NCBI RefSeq assembly: GCF_002608075.1
Contig: NZ_LAHA01000063.1
Location: forward strand, 14-46,821
Source of the DNA: Nostoc linckia z4
Lineage (GTDB): Bacteria > Cyanobacteriota > Cyanobacteriia > Cyanobacteriales > Nostocaceae
Reading direction: 5' to 3'
DNA: 46,808 nt
The translations under genes and the position numbers were made by a program. Of this stretch, positions 15,536 through 24,468 are shown piece by piece. Every line of letters begins with the position of its first letter. Within the stretch, counting starts at the first letter, position 1. A model generated the notes under the pieces. The model was not told the origin of the DNA and did no database searches. It worked only from the letters and a program-made list of their open reading frames with translations.

Positions 15536-18469
15536 ATGTCAGAATCACAGCTCACAGCTTCCCCGAAGTTCCTTTCAGAGCAAGCTAATGCCCAGGCTTC
15601 TCTATTAAACGGACATCTTCCCTCGCCCAATAGCCAGAATACCATTCGGATTCGGGGTGCTAGACAGCATAATCTGAAAAATATAGACTTGGAATTGCCA
15701 CGCGATCGCTTAATTGTTTTCACTGGTGTTTCTGGTTCTGGTAAGTCTTCTTTGGCGTTTGATACGATTTTCGCTGAAGGACAACGCCGCTATGTGGAAT
15801 CCCTCAGCGCCTATGCACGGCAATTTTTAGGACAATTAGATAAGCCGGATGTAGAAGCCATTGAAGGCTTGAGTCCAGCAATTTCCATTGACCAAAAGTC
15901 AACTTCTCATAACCCCCGTTCCACTGTGGGTACGGTGACGGAGATTTATGACTATTTGCGGCTGTTGTTTGGTCGCGCTGGCGAACCCCATTGTCCGATT
16001 TGCCATCGCTGTATTGCACCCCAAACAATTGATGAAATGTGCGATCGCATTCTGGAATTACCAGACCGCACTCGTTTCCAAATTCTTGCACCCGTTGTTC
16101 GGGGTAAAAAAGGCACACACCGTAAGCTTTTGTCAAGTCTGGCATCCCAAGGTTTTGTCCGCGTGCGTGTCGATGGCGAGGTGCGGGAATTATCAGATTC
16201 CATTGAATTGGATAAAAATTTAACACACACCATCGAAGTAGTAATTGACCGCTTGGTAAAAAAAGATGGTATTCAAGAGCGTTTGGTCGATTCTTTATCT
16301 ACGTGCTTAAAACAGTCTGGTGGCATTGCAACCATCGTTGTCAGCAGCAACGATGGAGAGACAACAACTGACGAAGAATTAGTATTTTCGGAAAATTTTG
16401 CTTGTCCAGAACACGGCGCGGTGATGGAGGAATTATCGCCGCGATTGTTCTCGTTTAATTCGCCCTATGGTGCTTGTCCTAACTGTCATGGAATCGGGAC
16501 TTTGAGGAGATTTGCACCCGATTTGATTGTACCAGACCCGGAAGCGCCAGTTTATGCGGCGATCGCTCCTTGGTCAGAAAAAGATAATTCCTATTATTTG
16601 GAATTGCTCTACAGTGTAGGGCAAGCTTACGGATTTGAATTACAAACAAATTGGAACAAGCTGACAGCAGAACAGCAGCAGACTCTTTTGTATGGCGAAA
16701 AAGAAGAAAAAACAAAAACAGATAAAAAACAAACTTTTAAAGGTATCGTCCCAATTTTACAACGGCAATATGAGGGTGGCTCGGAGTTAATTAAGCAAAA
16801 ATTAGAGCAGTATTTAATTGACCAGCCCTGTGAAGTTTGTCATGGTAAAAGATTAAAACCGGAAGCTTTAGCGGTGAAGTTGGGACAATATGGAATTTTA
16901 GATTTAACTAGCGTCTCAATTCGAGATTGTCGGGAAAGAGTCGAACAATTAAAATTGAGCGATCGGCAATTACAAATTGCTGATTTAGTCCTCAGAGAAA
17001 TTAAAGCCAGATTGCAATTTTTGTTAGATGTTGGTTTAGATTACCTCACCCTAGACCGTCCAGCAATGACCCTTTCTGGTGGCGAAGCCCAACGCATTCG
17101 TTTAGCAACACAAATCGGTTCTGGTTTAACAGGAGTTCTCTACGTTTTAGACGAACCAAGTATTGGTTTGCATCAACGAGATAATGGTAGATTGCTAAAA
17201 ACTTTAACTAAGTTGCGCGATTTAGGTAATACTTTAATTGTCGTGGAACACGATGAAGAAACAATTCGTGCAGCCAACTATATAGTTGATATTGGCCCTG
17301 GCGCAGGAATTCACGGCGGAAATATTATCGCCCAAGGTGATTTAGAAGCATTATTAACAGCAGAAGATTCCTTAACTGGTGCTTATTTATCAGGCAGGCG
17401 AGTAATTAATACACCACCAGAACGCCGGGAAGGAAATGGACGCAGTTTAATCATTAAAAATGCCCATCGCAACAACTTAAGAAATATCGATGTAGAAATT
17501 CCATTGGGTAAACTTGTTGCGGTTACTGGCGTTTCTGGTTCTGGCAAATCTACCCTAGTCAACGAATTACTTTATCCATCATTACAACATCATTTAACTA
17601 AGAAAGTTCCCTTACCCAAAGACTTAGATAAAATTCAGGGATTAAGTTCAATTGATAAAGCGATTGTCATAGATCAATCGCCCATTGGACGCACACCACG
17701 TTCTAATCCTGCAACTTACACAGGAATTTTTGATGCCATTCGGGATGTATTTTCGCAAACGATAGAAGCCAAAGCTAGGGGTTACAAACCAGGACAATTT
17801 TCCTTCAACGTCAAAGGCGGACGTTGCGAAGCTTGTAGCGGACAGGGTGTAAATGTAATTGAAATGAACTTTCTCCCTGATGTTTACGTGCAATGCGAAA
17901 TTTGTAAAGGTGCAAGATACAACCGCGAAACATTGCAGGTGAAGTATAAAGACAAATCTATTTCCGATGTTCTCAACATGACAGTTGAGGAAAGTTTAGA
18001 TTTTTTCCAAAATATTCCTAAAGCTTTCGCCCGTTTGCAAACTTTATTTGATGTCGGCTTGGGTTATATTCAATTGGGACAACCTGCCACAACTTTATCT
18101 GGTGGTGAAGCGCAGCGGGTAAAATTAGCCACAGAATTATCTCGCCGCGCCACAGGTAAGACACTTTATTTAATCGATGAACCAACAACAGGTTTATCTT
18201 TTTATGATGTCCACAAATTATTAGATGTTTTGCAAAGATTGGTGGATAAAGGCAATTCAATTTTAGTAATTGAACACAACTTAGATGTGATTCGTTGTGC
18301 AGATTGGGTGATAGATTTGGGGCCAGAAGGCGGCGATAAAGGCGGAGAATTAATTGCTGTGGGTACACCGGAGGAAGTTGCAGCAAATCCCAAATCTTAT
18401 ACCGGGCAATATTTACAACAGGTATTGCAGCAGTATCCGCCACAAGCAACTACGATAAAAAGTATGTAA
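15536..18469 (+). CDS. uvrA: Excinuclease ABC subunit A
   Basis: UvrA finds bulky DNA lesions such as UV photoproducts and loads UvrB. The 977-aa protein carries two ABC ATPase modules: Walker A GVSGSGKSSLAFDT near residue 70 and GVSGSGKSTLVNE near 660, each with an LSGGEAQR signature and Walker B (YVLDEPSIGLHQRD; YLIDEPTTGL). Zinc-binding cysteines are seen at CPICHRC, CPNCHG, CEVCHGKR and CEACSGQG/CEICKGARY. Length is close to the family norm. ATG at 15536 is preferred to a TTG 12 bases upstream. It is 30 bases ahead of the AlbA_2/ParA pair, so read-through is possible. Confidence 0.97.
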   Translation: MSESQLTASPKFLSEQANAQASLLNGHLPSPNSQNTIRIRGARQHNLKNIDLELPRDRLIVFTGVSGSGKSSLAFDTIFAEGQRRYVESLSAYARQFLGQLDKPDVEAIEGLSPAISIDQKSTSHNPRSTVGTVTEIYDYLRLLFGRAGEPHCPICHRCIAPQTIDEMCDRILELPDRTRFQILAPVVRGKKGTHRKLLSSLASQGFVRVRVDGEVRELSDSIELDKNLTHTIEVVIDRLVKKDGIQERLVDSLSTCLKQSGGIATIVVSSNDGETTTDEELVFSENFACPEHGAVMEELSPRLFSFNSPYGACPNCHGIGTLRRFAPDLIVPDPEAPVYAAIAPWSEKDNSYYLELLYSVGQAYGFELQTNWNKLTAEQQQTLLYGEKEEKTKTDKKQTFKGIVPILQRQYEGGSELIKQKLEQYLIDQPCEVCHGKRLKPEALAVKLGQYGILDLTSVSIRDCRERVEQLKLSDRQLQIADLVLREIKARLQFLLDVGLDYLTLDRPAMTLSGGEAQRIRLATQIGSGLTGVLYVLDEPSIGLHQRDNGRLLKTLTKLRDLGNTLIVVEHDEETIRAANYIVDIGPGAGIHGGNIIAQGDLEALLTAEDSLTGAYLSGRRVINTPPERREGNGRSLIIKNAHRNNLRNIDVEIPLGKLVAVTGVSGSGKSTLVNELLYPSLQHHLTKKVPLPKDLDKIQGLSSIDKAIVIDQSPIGRTPRSNPATYTGIFDAIRDVFSQTIEAKARGYKPGQFSFNVKGGRCEACSGQGVNVIEMNFLPDVYVQCEICKGARYNRETLQVKYKDKSISDVLNMTVEESLDFFQNIPKAFARLQTLFDVGLGYIQLGQPATTLSGGEAQRVKLATELSRRATGKTLYLIDEPTTGLSFYDVHKLLDVLQRLVDKGNSILVIEHNLDVIRCADWVIDLGPEGGDKGGELIAVGTPEEVAANPKSYTGQYLQQVLQQYPPQATTIKSM

Positions 18470-18499
18470 AGGTAAATGAGTATTTTTCAGGAGAACTGA

Positions 18500-19693
18500 A
18501 TGGATGACCAGGAGTTAGAAGTTCTCTTAAACGACCTGGAATCAGACCGGGTTGAAAGGAAAGCTTCGATTTCTGATAAAGGTAAGCTTTGCGAAGCTAT
18601 TTGTGCATTTGCCAATGACTTGCCTAACCACCAAAAACCAGGAGTTTTGTTTATTGGCGTTAATGATAATGGCATTTGTGCAAACCTTACCATAGACGAT
18701 AGACTTTTGCTGACACTTTCGGCTATGCGTTCTGATGGCAACATATTACCTTTTCCATCAATGATTGTTCAAAAGCGAAGTATTAGTGGTTGCAAACTAG
18801 CTGTAGTAATTGTAGAACCATCAGATGCTCCTCCTGTGCGCTTTAATGGACGTGTTTGGATAAGAGTTGGGCCACGTCGAGCAACTGCTACAGCAGAAGA
18901 AGAACGTCGTTTAGCTGAAAAAAGACGCTCAAAAGACTTACCTTTCGATTTACAACCTCTACCATCAGCTAGTTTAGATGACCTAGATTTAGAAATTTTT
19001 CGTCGAGTTTATTTACCTTCTGCTTTGGCAAACGATATTCTTCAAGAAAATCAACGCACTGTTGAACAACAACTTCAATCAATGCGTTTTTTAACAGTTA
19101 ATTTGTTGCCTAAACCAACTATCTTGGGTGTGCTAGTGGTGGGTAACGATCCTAGACAATTCGTTCCCAGCGCATATATTCAATTTCTTCGCATTGAAGG
19201 CATAGAATTAACAGACCCTATTAAAGACCAAAAAGAAATTGGCGGCCCGATCCCAGATTTGTTGCGGATGCTGGACGAAATTTTTCAAGTTCATATTTCA
19301 GTGGCGACAGACATCACTGCTCAACCAATAGAACTGCGACAGCCTGATTATCCAATAGTTGCCTTGCAACAATTAGGAAGAAATGCGGTTATGCATCGCA
19401 CTTATGAAGGGACAAATGCGCCAGTAAGAATTACATGGTTTAATGACCGAATTGAAATTCAAAATCCTGGCGGCCCTTTTGGTCAAGTAAATCGGCAAAA
19501 CTTTGGACAACCAGGCATCACAGATTATCGAAATCCTCACCTTGCCGAAGCCATGAAAAACCTTGGTTATGTTCAGCGATTTGGGTTAGGAATTGCACTC
19601 GCTCGCCAGCAACTTCAAAAGAATGGTAACCCACCTCTAGAATTCACTGTGGAAGATGCCCATATATTGGTGACCCTTAAGAGAAAACCATGA
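18500..19693 (+). CDS. AlbA_2/Schlafen-type ATP-binding protein
   Basis: The 397-aa protein starts with an AlbA_2 (Schlafen-like) domain (about 1-130): ESDRVERKASI, LCEAICAFANDLPNHQKPGVLFIGVND and VRFNGRVWIRVGPR are its usual landmarks. Its C-terminal half resembles the GHKL-like ATPase part of such regulators, with LQQLGRNAVMHRTYEG, WFNDRIEIQNPGGP and FGLGIALARQQLQ. The family includes putative transcription regulators and parts of several antiphage systems, so the role is open. AGGAGAACTGAATG gives a strong ribosome site for the ATG. Its stop overlaps the ATG of the ParA gene by four bases (ATGA), so the two work as a coupled pair. It lies 30 bases after uvrA. Confidence 0.85.
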   Translation: MDDQELEVLLNDLESDRVERKASISDKGKLCEAICAFANDLPNHQKPGVLFIGVNDNGICANLTIDDRLLLTLSAMRSDGNILPFPSMIVQKRSISGCKLAVVIVEPSDAPPVRFNGRVWIRVGPRRATATAEEERRLAEKRRSKDLPFDLQPLPSASLDDLDLEIFRRVYLPSALANDILQENQRTVEQQLQSMRFLTVNLLPKPTILGVLVVGNDPRQFVPSAYIQFLRIEGIELTDPIKDQKEIGGPIPDLLRMLDEIFQVHISVATDITAQPIELRQPDYPIVALQQLGRNAVMHRTYEGTNAPVRITWFNDRIEIQNPGGPFGQVNRQNFGQPGITDYRNPHLAEAMKNLGYVQRFGLGIALARQQLQKNGNPPLEFTVEDAHILVTLKRKP

Positions 19694-20742
19694 GTGCAAA
19701 AATTGTTGCTTTCTTTAATAACAAAGGAGGAGTTGGTAAAACTTCTTTGGTTTATCACTTGGCATGGATGTATCAAGATTTAGGATTGCGAGTAGTTGCA
19801 GCCGATTTAGATCCCCAAGCTAACCTTACTGTCAGTTTTTTAGGTGAAGAAAGGTTAGAATCATTGTTTTTACAAGAAAATAAGATAGGCACTATTTTTG
19901 ATTGCTTAAAACCTTTATTAAAGGGTATTGATGATATTGAAAAGCCACATCTGGAATATATCCACGAAAATCAGTTATCAGAAAATTTAACTTCATTATC
20001 TTTATCTACAGAATCAGGAAATTTAGCTCTTTTACCTGGAGATATCATGCTTTCTAGTTTTGAAGATGAACTTTCAACACAGTGGAATAATTGCCTTGGA
20101 AAAAGTAACCAAAAAAGGTCTTTTCTCGAAACTTCTGCTTTTTGGAGAATTTTGCAGAAAGCTGGCAATGTTCATAAAGCAGATATAATATTAGTAGATT
20201 TAAGCCCTACTTTAGGAGCAATAAATCGTGCAGCGCTGATTGCAGCAGATTATATTGTTATACCTCTGACATTAGATTTATTCTCATTACAAGGCTTGCA
20301 AACAATTGGTAATACTTTTAAAAATTGGAGAACTGACTGGAAATATAGATTAAAGCAAAACAATACTAACAGAATGCTATTGCCAAAAGGTGATATACAG
20401 CCTATTGGTTATGTTGTTTTGCAGATGCCAATTCGATTAGACCGCCCAGTAAAAGCATATAATAGAGCTATATTTGAAATTCCAAATACTTATCAAGAAA
20501 TAATTTTAAATCAGCCTAGTGAAAAACAAGTCTCTATTGAAAACGATCGAAACTGTTTAGGTTTAATTAAAAGCTATCTCGGTTTAATGAAAATCGCTCA
20601 AGAAGCTCAGAAACCTATGTTTCACCTAAAACCTGCTGATGGTGCTATTGGCGCTTATGCTAAAGTTGTGAAAAATGCTTATGATGATTTTAATTATTTA
20701 GCTTATAAAATAGCAGAAAAAACACAATTACAAATTCCATGA
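19690..20742 (+). CDS. ParA family ATPase
   Basis: The 350-aa protein has the deviant Walker A NNKGGVGKTSLVYHLAW, the VVAADLDPQANLT motif and the Walker B-like ILVDLSPTLGAINRAAL of MinD/ParA ATPases. Its length, the insert around 110-160 and the C-terminal PMFHLKPADGAIGAYAKVV are unlike a simple chromosome-segregation ParA; I recall this tail in orphan ParA proteins of accessory regions. There is no ParB gene or parS-like site beside it. The four-base overlap with the AlbA_2 gene marks a coupled two-gene unit. Base composition drops to an A/T-rich style from about 19.9 kb on, which hints at acquisition. Confidence 0.87.
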   Translation: MSAKIVAFFNNKGGVGKTSLVYHLAWMYQDLGLRVVAADLDPQANLTVSFLGEERLESLFLQENKIGTIFDCLKPLLKGIDDIEKPHLEYIHENQLSENLTSLSLSTESGNLALLPGDIMLSSFEDELSTQWNNCLGKSNQKRSFLETSAFWRILQKAGNVHKADIILVDLSPTLGAINRAALIAADYIVIPLTLDLFSLQGLQTIGNTFKNWRTDWKYRLKQNNTNRMLLPKGDIQPIGYVVLQMPIRLDRPVKAYNRAIFEIPNTYQEIILNQPSEKQVSIENDRNCLGLIKSYLGLMKIAQEAQKPMFHLKPADGAIGAYAKVVKNAYDDFNYLAYKIAEKTQLQIP

Positions 20743-20850
20743 TTGGATTTATTATCAAGATTAACTGATGACTTATTGTCTTCAAATAAAATAGCGATCG
20801 CGCCTCTGTCCAAGACCAATAAACGCCTATTTTCAAATAGTACCCAACAG

Positions 20851-21264
20851 TTAACTAGCTGTTTCTCCCCTTTGCCAAAACTGCTTTAAAATCTCTGTTG
20901 GCTTTCTGTCCCACGTGTCAATATGTTCGTATATCAAATTATCTTTGTTGAGTTTATAAGTTGAATAGCCGTTAAAAAGCAAAGGTGCTTTCCAGGGAAC
21001 GCGCAACACTCCCCGCACTGTCCAATTTACTAAAATAGTATCTTCAGCAGACTGTTTTATATCATGTACATCAAAATAAATTTCGGTAAAAAATAGTCGG
21101 GCATGAAATCGCAAAGTCCAAAAGATAATCCGATAATTAAATTTATATTTGAATGTATTCACCGGGTCTTTAAAATAGATATTCCGTGTATAAATATCAT
21201 AGGAAATATCTTTTTCAAAAAGTGTGGGTAAATCGTGTTTGAGAGTTTCAATTACTTGTTCCAT
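20851..21264 (-). CDS. DUF2358 family protein
   Basis: The 137-aa soluble protein has the NTF2-like pattern of DUF2358: LPTLFEKDISYDIYTRNIYFKDPVN near the start, then RIIFWTLRFHARLFF, TILVNWTVRGVLRVPWKAPL and STYKLNKDNLIYEHIDTWD. The family is shared by cyanobacteria and plastid-bearing plants; its function is not known to me. ATG at 21264 is used; a TTG two codons upstream also exists. It converges on the ParA gene, with about 110 bases between the stops. Confidence 0.82.
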   Translation of the reverse strand: MEQVIETLKHDLPTLFEKDISYDIYTRNIYFKDPVNTFKYKFNYRIIFWTLRFHARLFFTEIYFDVHDIKQSAEDTILVNWTVRGVLRVPWKAPLLFNGYSTYKLNKDNLIYEHIDTWDRKPTEILKQFWQRGETAS

Positions 21265-21468
21265 CTGCAAATAAGTAGTTCAATCTCATTAAATGTTATT
21301 ATGAGCGGAACCGAGTATAGTGAAGTAATCACAAAGAATCTATAGCAGTCCTAAATCATTTGTCAAATCTTACTGGCGAGGCTGTTGTTTAACTACAGTC
21401 AACAGTCAACAGCCACCACTGATATTTTTCACAACTCAAATAGGATTGCTATATTTTACCTTTTTTAT

Positions 21469-21537
21469 GGTTGACCTGCTATTGTTGACCGTGAAGCGTC
21501 AACAGTCAACAACTTCAAGTAGAATAATTTATCTTAA
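21469..21537 (+). repeat. MITE-like composite repeat, copy E (right half)
   Basis: GTTGACC and GTCAACA heptamers are followed by ACTTCAAGTAGAATAATTTA, matching the right half of the copy at 9034-9168. The terminal TTTTTTGGAGTTCCC is lost. Confidence 0.5.
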
Positions 21538-21586
21538 CGAATCAAGATTCAGCGAAAAACAGTTTTTGATTGAATGGAATATAGTT

Positions 21587-21614
21587 GTAGGGTAGCATAG
21601 CTGTGCTACCCTAC
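21587..21614. repeat. Perfect 11-bp hairpin
   Basis: GTAGGGTAGCA pairs with TGCTACCCTAC over a six-base loop (TAGCTG). It is about 145 bases beyond the stop of the PhoX-like gene. It could stop transcription but has no T-run, and the GTAGGGTAGC type is a common dispersed repeat. Confidence 0.65.
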
Positions 21615-21757
21615 TGTGTTAGTTGGTTTGTACTAAAAAAGCTCTTAAGCCTTGTTATGCAACGATTTTACTGACATCAAGGGGAATATCCTCAACAACC
21701 CTTGGCACAGTATCAATGATAATTGAGTGACTTAGTAGCGATCGCTAATCCTAAACT

Positions 21758-23062
21758 CTATGATTTCTTCCAAGGGCCCCAGATTGCAAAAGTAATCCCC
21801 GGAGTTTGGATGTTGACAAATAAAGTTTTACCATCTGGTGAGAAGCAGGCACCAGCGAACTCGTTGGTATTTAAAGCATTACGGGCAAATTGATAAAGTT
21901 CCCCTTTGGGAGTAACACCTACTAAGAATTGGTCATCATCCCCATCTTCACAAAGGATGAGATCCCCATAGGGCGAGACGACTATATTATCTGGATTTTC
22001 CAGTTCAGCAGCAGATGTAGATTCAACAAACAATTCAATAGTCTCTTTCCCTGGAATGTACCGCCACACTTGACCAAGCCCTAAAGCACCACCACTCGTA
22101 CAGCAAAAGTAAAATTCACCGTCACCATACCAGATACCTTCTCCACGGGCAAACTGAGCTGCTCCTTTGGCAAAACCCTCAACTCTTACAGTATCTTGGG
22201 CTGGATTTGGCTCAGTAATAGTCACCCACTCTACTTTAAAGGGTTTGCGTTTGGGGAAATTTGCAAATGTTTGTGCTTGATAGATATCTTTGATTTTTAA
22301 GGCTTGAAGAGTACCTCCTTCTTTTAATTTGCCTGGTACTTTTGGGATAAAACGATAGAAAAGGCTATCTCCCGTATCTTCAGTTTCATAAACAAATCCT
22401 GTTTTAGGATCTACCGCAACAGCTTCATGGTTAAATCGTCCCATAGCTATTAGAGGTTCGGGGTTGACGGGAGTAGTGGTGCTAGCCGGAACTTCAAAGT
22501 TATAGCCGTGGAACTTCGATACATAGTTTCGATTCCCCACTGGAAAGGAAGTTGGTGTGGTGGTATTTTCTTCACAAGTAATCCATGAACCCCAAGGAGT
22601 TCGCCCACCTGCACAGTTACGATAAGTTCCACTTAAAGAAGTAAAATGTTTGATCAGCTTGCGATCGGGCCCTATAACTAAGTTTGTCGTACCGCCTTTA
22701 CAAAATGAATCGTAAGGACGTGGCCCCTCAACTTTTGTAGCAGAAGTAGGACTGAGTTCGTGATTGCGAACCAAAATAACTGTGCCTTTCGGGCCAGGGA
22801 AAGCCGCCATCCCATCATGGCCACCAGGTACTTTAGTACCATCGTTCATCAAGTCGTCTGTGAGAGAGAAAGTACGATACTTAAATCCAGCTGGTAAATC
22901 TAATAAGCCATTGGGATCTGGTATGAGTGGCCCGTAACCTTTACCAAATACAGGATGACCATTGGCTTGTCTAGCAATAAGACCTTCTAAAGGAGAGGCT
23001 AACAAAGTGCCAGCAGCACTTGTGCCTGCTAATGTAAAGAATCTACGTCGAGATAATTTCAT
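21758..23062 (-). CDS. Tat-exported PhoX-like (DUF839) protein
   Basis: The 434-aa protein has a twin-arginine signal (SRRRFFTLAG, hydrophobic to about residue 25), so it is folded before export to the periplasm. LVRNHELSPT and NCAGGRTPWGSWITCEEN are hallmark motifs of the PhoX/DUF839 beta-propeller family; PhoX enzymes are Ca/Fe-dependent alkaline phosphatases. At 434 aa it is clearly shorter than the roughly 650-aa canonical PhoX, so phosphatase activity is plausible but not assured. Two or more GDGDF/EDGDDD-type acidic loops near the C-terminus could bind calcium. It is monocistronic; no Pho box was identified. Confidence 0.85.
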   Translation of the reverse strand: MKLSRRRFFTLAGTSAAGTLLASPLEGLIARQANGHPVFGKGYGPLIPDPNGLLDLPAGFKYRTFSLTDDLMNDGTKVPGGHDGMAAFPGPKGTVILVRNHELSPTSATKVEGPRPYDSFCKGGTTNLVIGPDRKLIKHFTSLSGTYRNCAGGRTPWGSWITCEENTTTPTSFPVGNRNYVSKFHGYNFEVPASTTTPVNPEPLIAMGRFNHEAVAVDPKTGFVYETEDTGDSLFYRFIPKVPGKLKEGGTLQALKIKDIYQAQTFANFPKRKPFKVEWVTITEPNPAQDTVRVEGFAKGAAQFARGEGIWYGDGEFYFCCTSGGALGLGQVWRYIPGKETIELFVESTSAAELENPDNIVVSPYGDLILCEDGDDDQFLVGVTPKGELYQFARNALNTNEFAGACFSPDGKTLFVNIQTPGITFAIWGPWKKS

Positions 23063-23629
23063 AAAAATTTTTTGGCTACTGAAAATGCTGACAAGAAATT
23101 ATTCGACTTCAATTAAATTTAGGTAATGCTTAATTTAATTTGGGATTATTACTTTTAATTTTCTCTCGATACAATCGACAAAAATGATAATTTTATTGGA
23201 TATACAATATTTGGTTAAGAGTAGTTAAAGAATAATTTAAGTTAAAAAATATAAGATTTTTATGTTTCTCTGACAAAGAAAGAACATAAAGTATATGGAT
23301 TAGATTTAATCTAATGATACAATCTGCCCAAAGGTGTTTGAGACCTGATTCAAGGTTAATCAATCTTGAATTTTTGATTGCCTATAGTCTACTGTTAACG
23401 AGTCTACAAGCGTCTTTCAGATTAGTCTCAATCACTTTAAGTAGGAAATTCAAGATTTGAAATTTGGAATGAAAAGATTTATTCTGCCTGTTATTAACGG
23501 GTCTTGTATCTTGCTTTTTTGCAAGATTATCGAAAGAATTACGATCTAAAATTTCAAATTTCCAATCTAAGTTTGCACAGTCAAACAAAAGCTATAACAA
23601 CATTAAAATCTATTGCTGTTATCAAGACA
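23063..23629. other. AT-rich divergent intergenic region
   Basis: Promoters of the PhoX-like and PEP-CTERM genes should lie here. It is A/T-rich, with a weakly repeated AAATTCAAGATTTGAAATTT motif near 23447-23466. A frame running into the PEP-CTERM gene from 23504 has no signal peptide and is rejected as its start. Confidence 0.5.
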
Positions 23630-24244
23630 ATGAAAAGCATTCATAACCCAATCAAAGCTACTGTAGCTATTGCTGCGTTCAGTTCTATGGCTACTTTCAC
23701 GAATATCCAAAGTGCTGATGCTGCTTCTTTTGAACTGAATTGGCAAGGAAATCAAGGCTATTCAGCCAAGGGAAATTTCAGCTATGACGATAGTTTTATA
23801 GGAAACATCGTCACTAAGGAACAATTGACTGATTTTGCTATTTCTTTCTTCGATCCACAAGGAACTTTATTACAAAATTTCCAATACGATTTTCCCCAAA
23901 CCGATACTAGTTTCAATTTCAATTTTGATACAGTTACAAACACTGTTCTACAAACAGGTAACTTTGACACCGCTAATGGTTTTGATTTGGGAATTGACTT
24001 TGCAACAGATGTGACGGGCTTAGATTTTTATACTTACTTAAATGCCGAACAAGGATTGCCAACGGCTACAATTTTCTTAAAAGACGATCTTTCACCGGAA
24101 GTATGCGATACATTCCCAGACTGTAGATTAGATCTTGGAGGTCAGTTAACAGCAACTGCGATTCCTGAACCTGGTGCAATTACTGGACTGTTAGTAATGG
24201 GTTTTCTGAGCAGAGTTATCAAGAAAAAGCCAGCATCTACATAG
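23630..24244 (+). CDS. PEP-CTERM sorting domain protein
   Basis: The 204-aa protein begins with a Sec signal peptide (MKSIHNPIKATVAIAAFSS, likely cut after ADA at about 31). The body is beta-rich and acidic, with many Asp, Asn and Phe. It ends with AIPEPGAITGLLVMGFLSR followed by KKK, that is Pro-Glu-Pro, a hydrophobic helix and a basic tail: a PEP-CTERM signal for processing by an exosortase at the cell surface. ATG at 23630 places the signal peptide at the N-terminus. The substrate or role is unknown. No exosortase gene is in the window. Confidence 0.88.
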   Translation: MKSIHNPIKATVAIAAFSSMATFTNIQSADAASFELNWQGNQGYSAKGNFSYDDSFIGNIVTKEQLTDFAISFFDPQGTLLQNFQYDFPQTDTSFNFNFDTVTNTVLQTGNFDTANGFDLGIDFATDVTGLDFYTYLNAEQGLPTATIFLKDDLSPEVCDTFPDCRLDLGGQLTATAIPEPGAITGLLVMGFLSRVIKKKPAST

Positions 24245-24383
24245 ACAGTAAACCCGAATAGTTGAAGCTAGCTTGATTAGAACTGTAATTGACAATTATT
24301 TTAGCTCTAACAATCAACAATCTGGAAGAAGGGCCAGATCTAAACTTTTTAGGGAGTAACTACCCACTCAAATTACAAACTTG

Positions 24384-24416
24384 AGATCCCCGACTTCTCT
24401 AAGAAGTTGGGGATCT
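24384..24416. terminator. 15-bp hairpin between convergent genes, probable bidirectional terminator
   Basis: AGATCCCCGACTTCT pairs with AGAAGTTGGGGATCT over a three-base loop, with a single imperfect pair. It lies between the ends of two convergent genes, where a bidirectional terminator is expected. The GATCCCCGACTTCT sequence is also a frequent cyanobacterial repeat, so it may be a repeat that serves as terminator. Confidence 0.6.
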
Positions 24417-24468
24417 AATTGTTCGTACTATAAAATTTGCTGGTGAGCAAAGATGCTTATTATTTTTT

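Larger units (their letters stand above)
21265..21757. other. Repeat-rich intergenic region
   Basis: This 0.49-kb region lies downstream of the PhoX-like gene and upstream of the DUF2358 gene. It holds AGTCAACAGTCAACAGCC at 21398, a composite repeat at 21469-21537 and a perfect 11-bp hairpin at 21587-21614. No gene was found. Confidence 0.55.

Noticed and set aside
23504..23629. 42-codon upstream extension of the PEP-CTERM gene
   Set aside because: It would bury the signal peptide internally; the ATG at 23630 gives a normal N-terminus.
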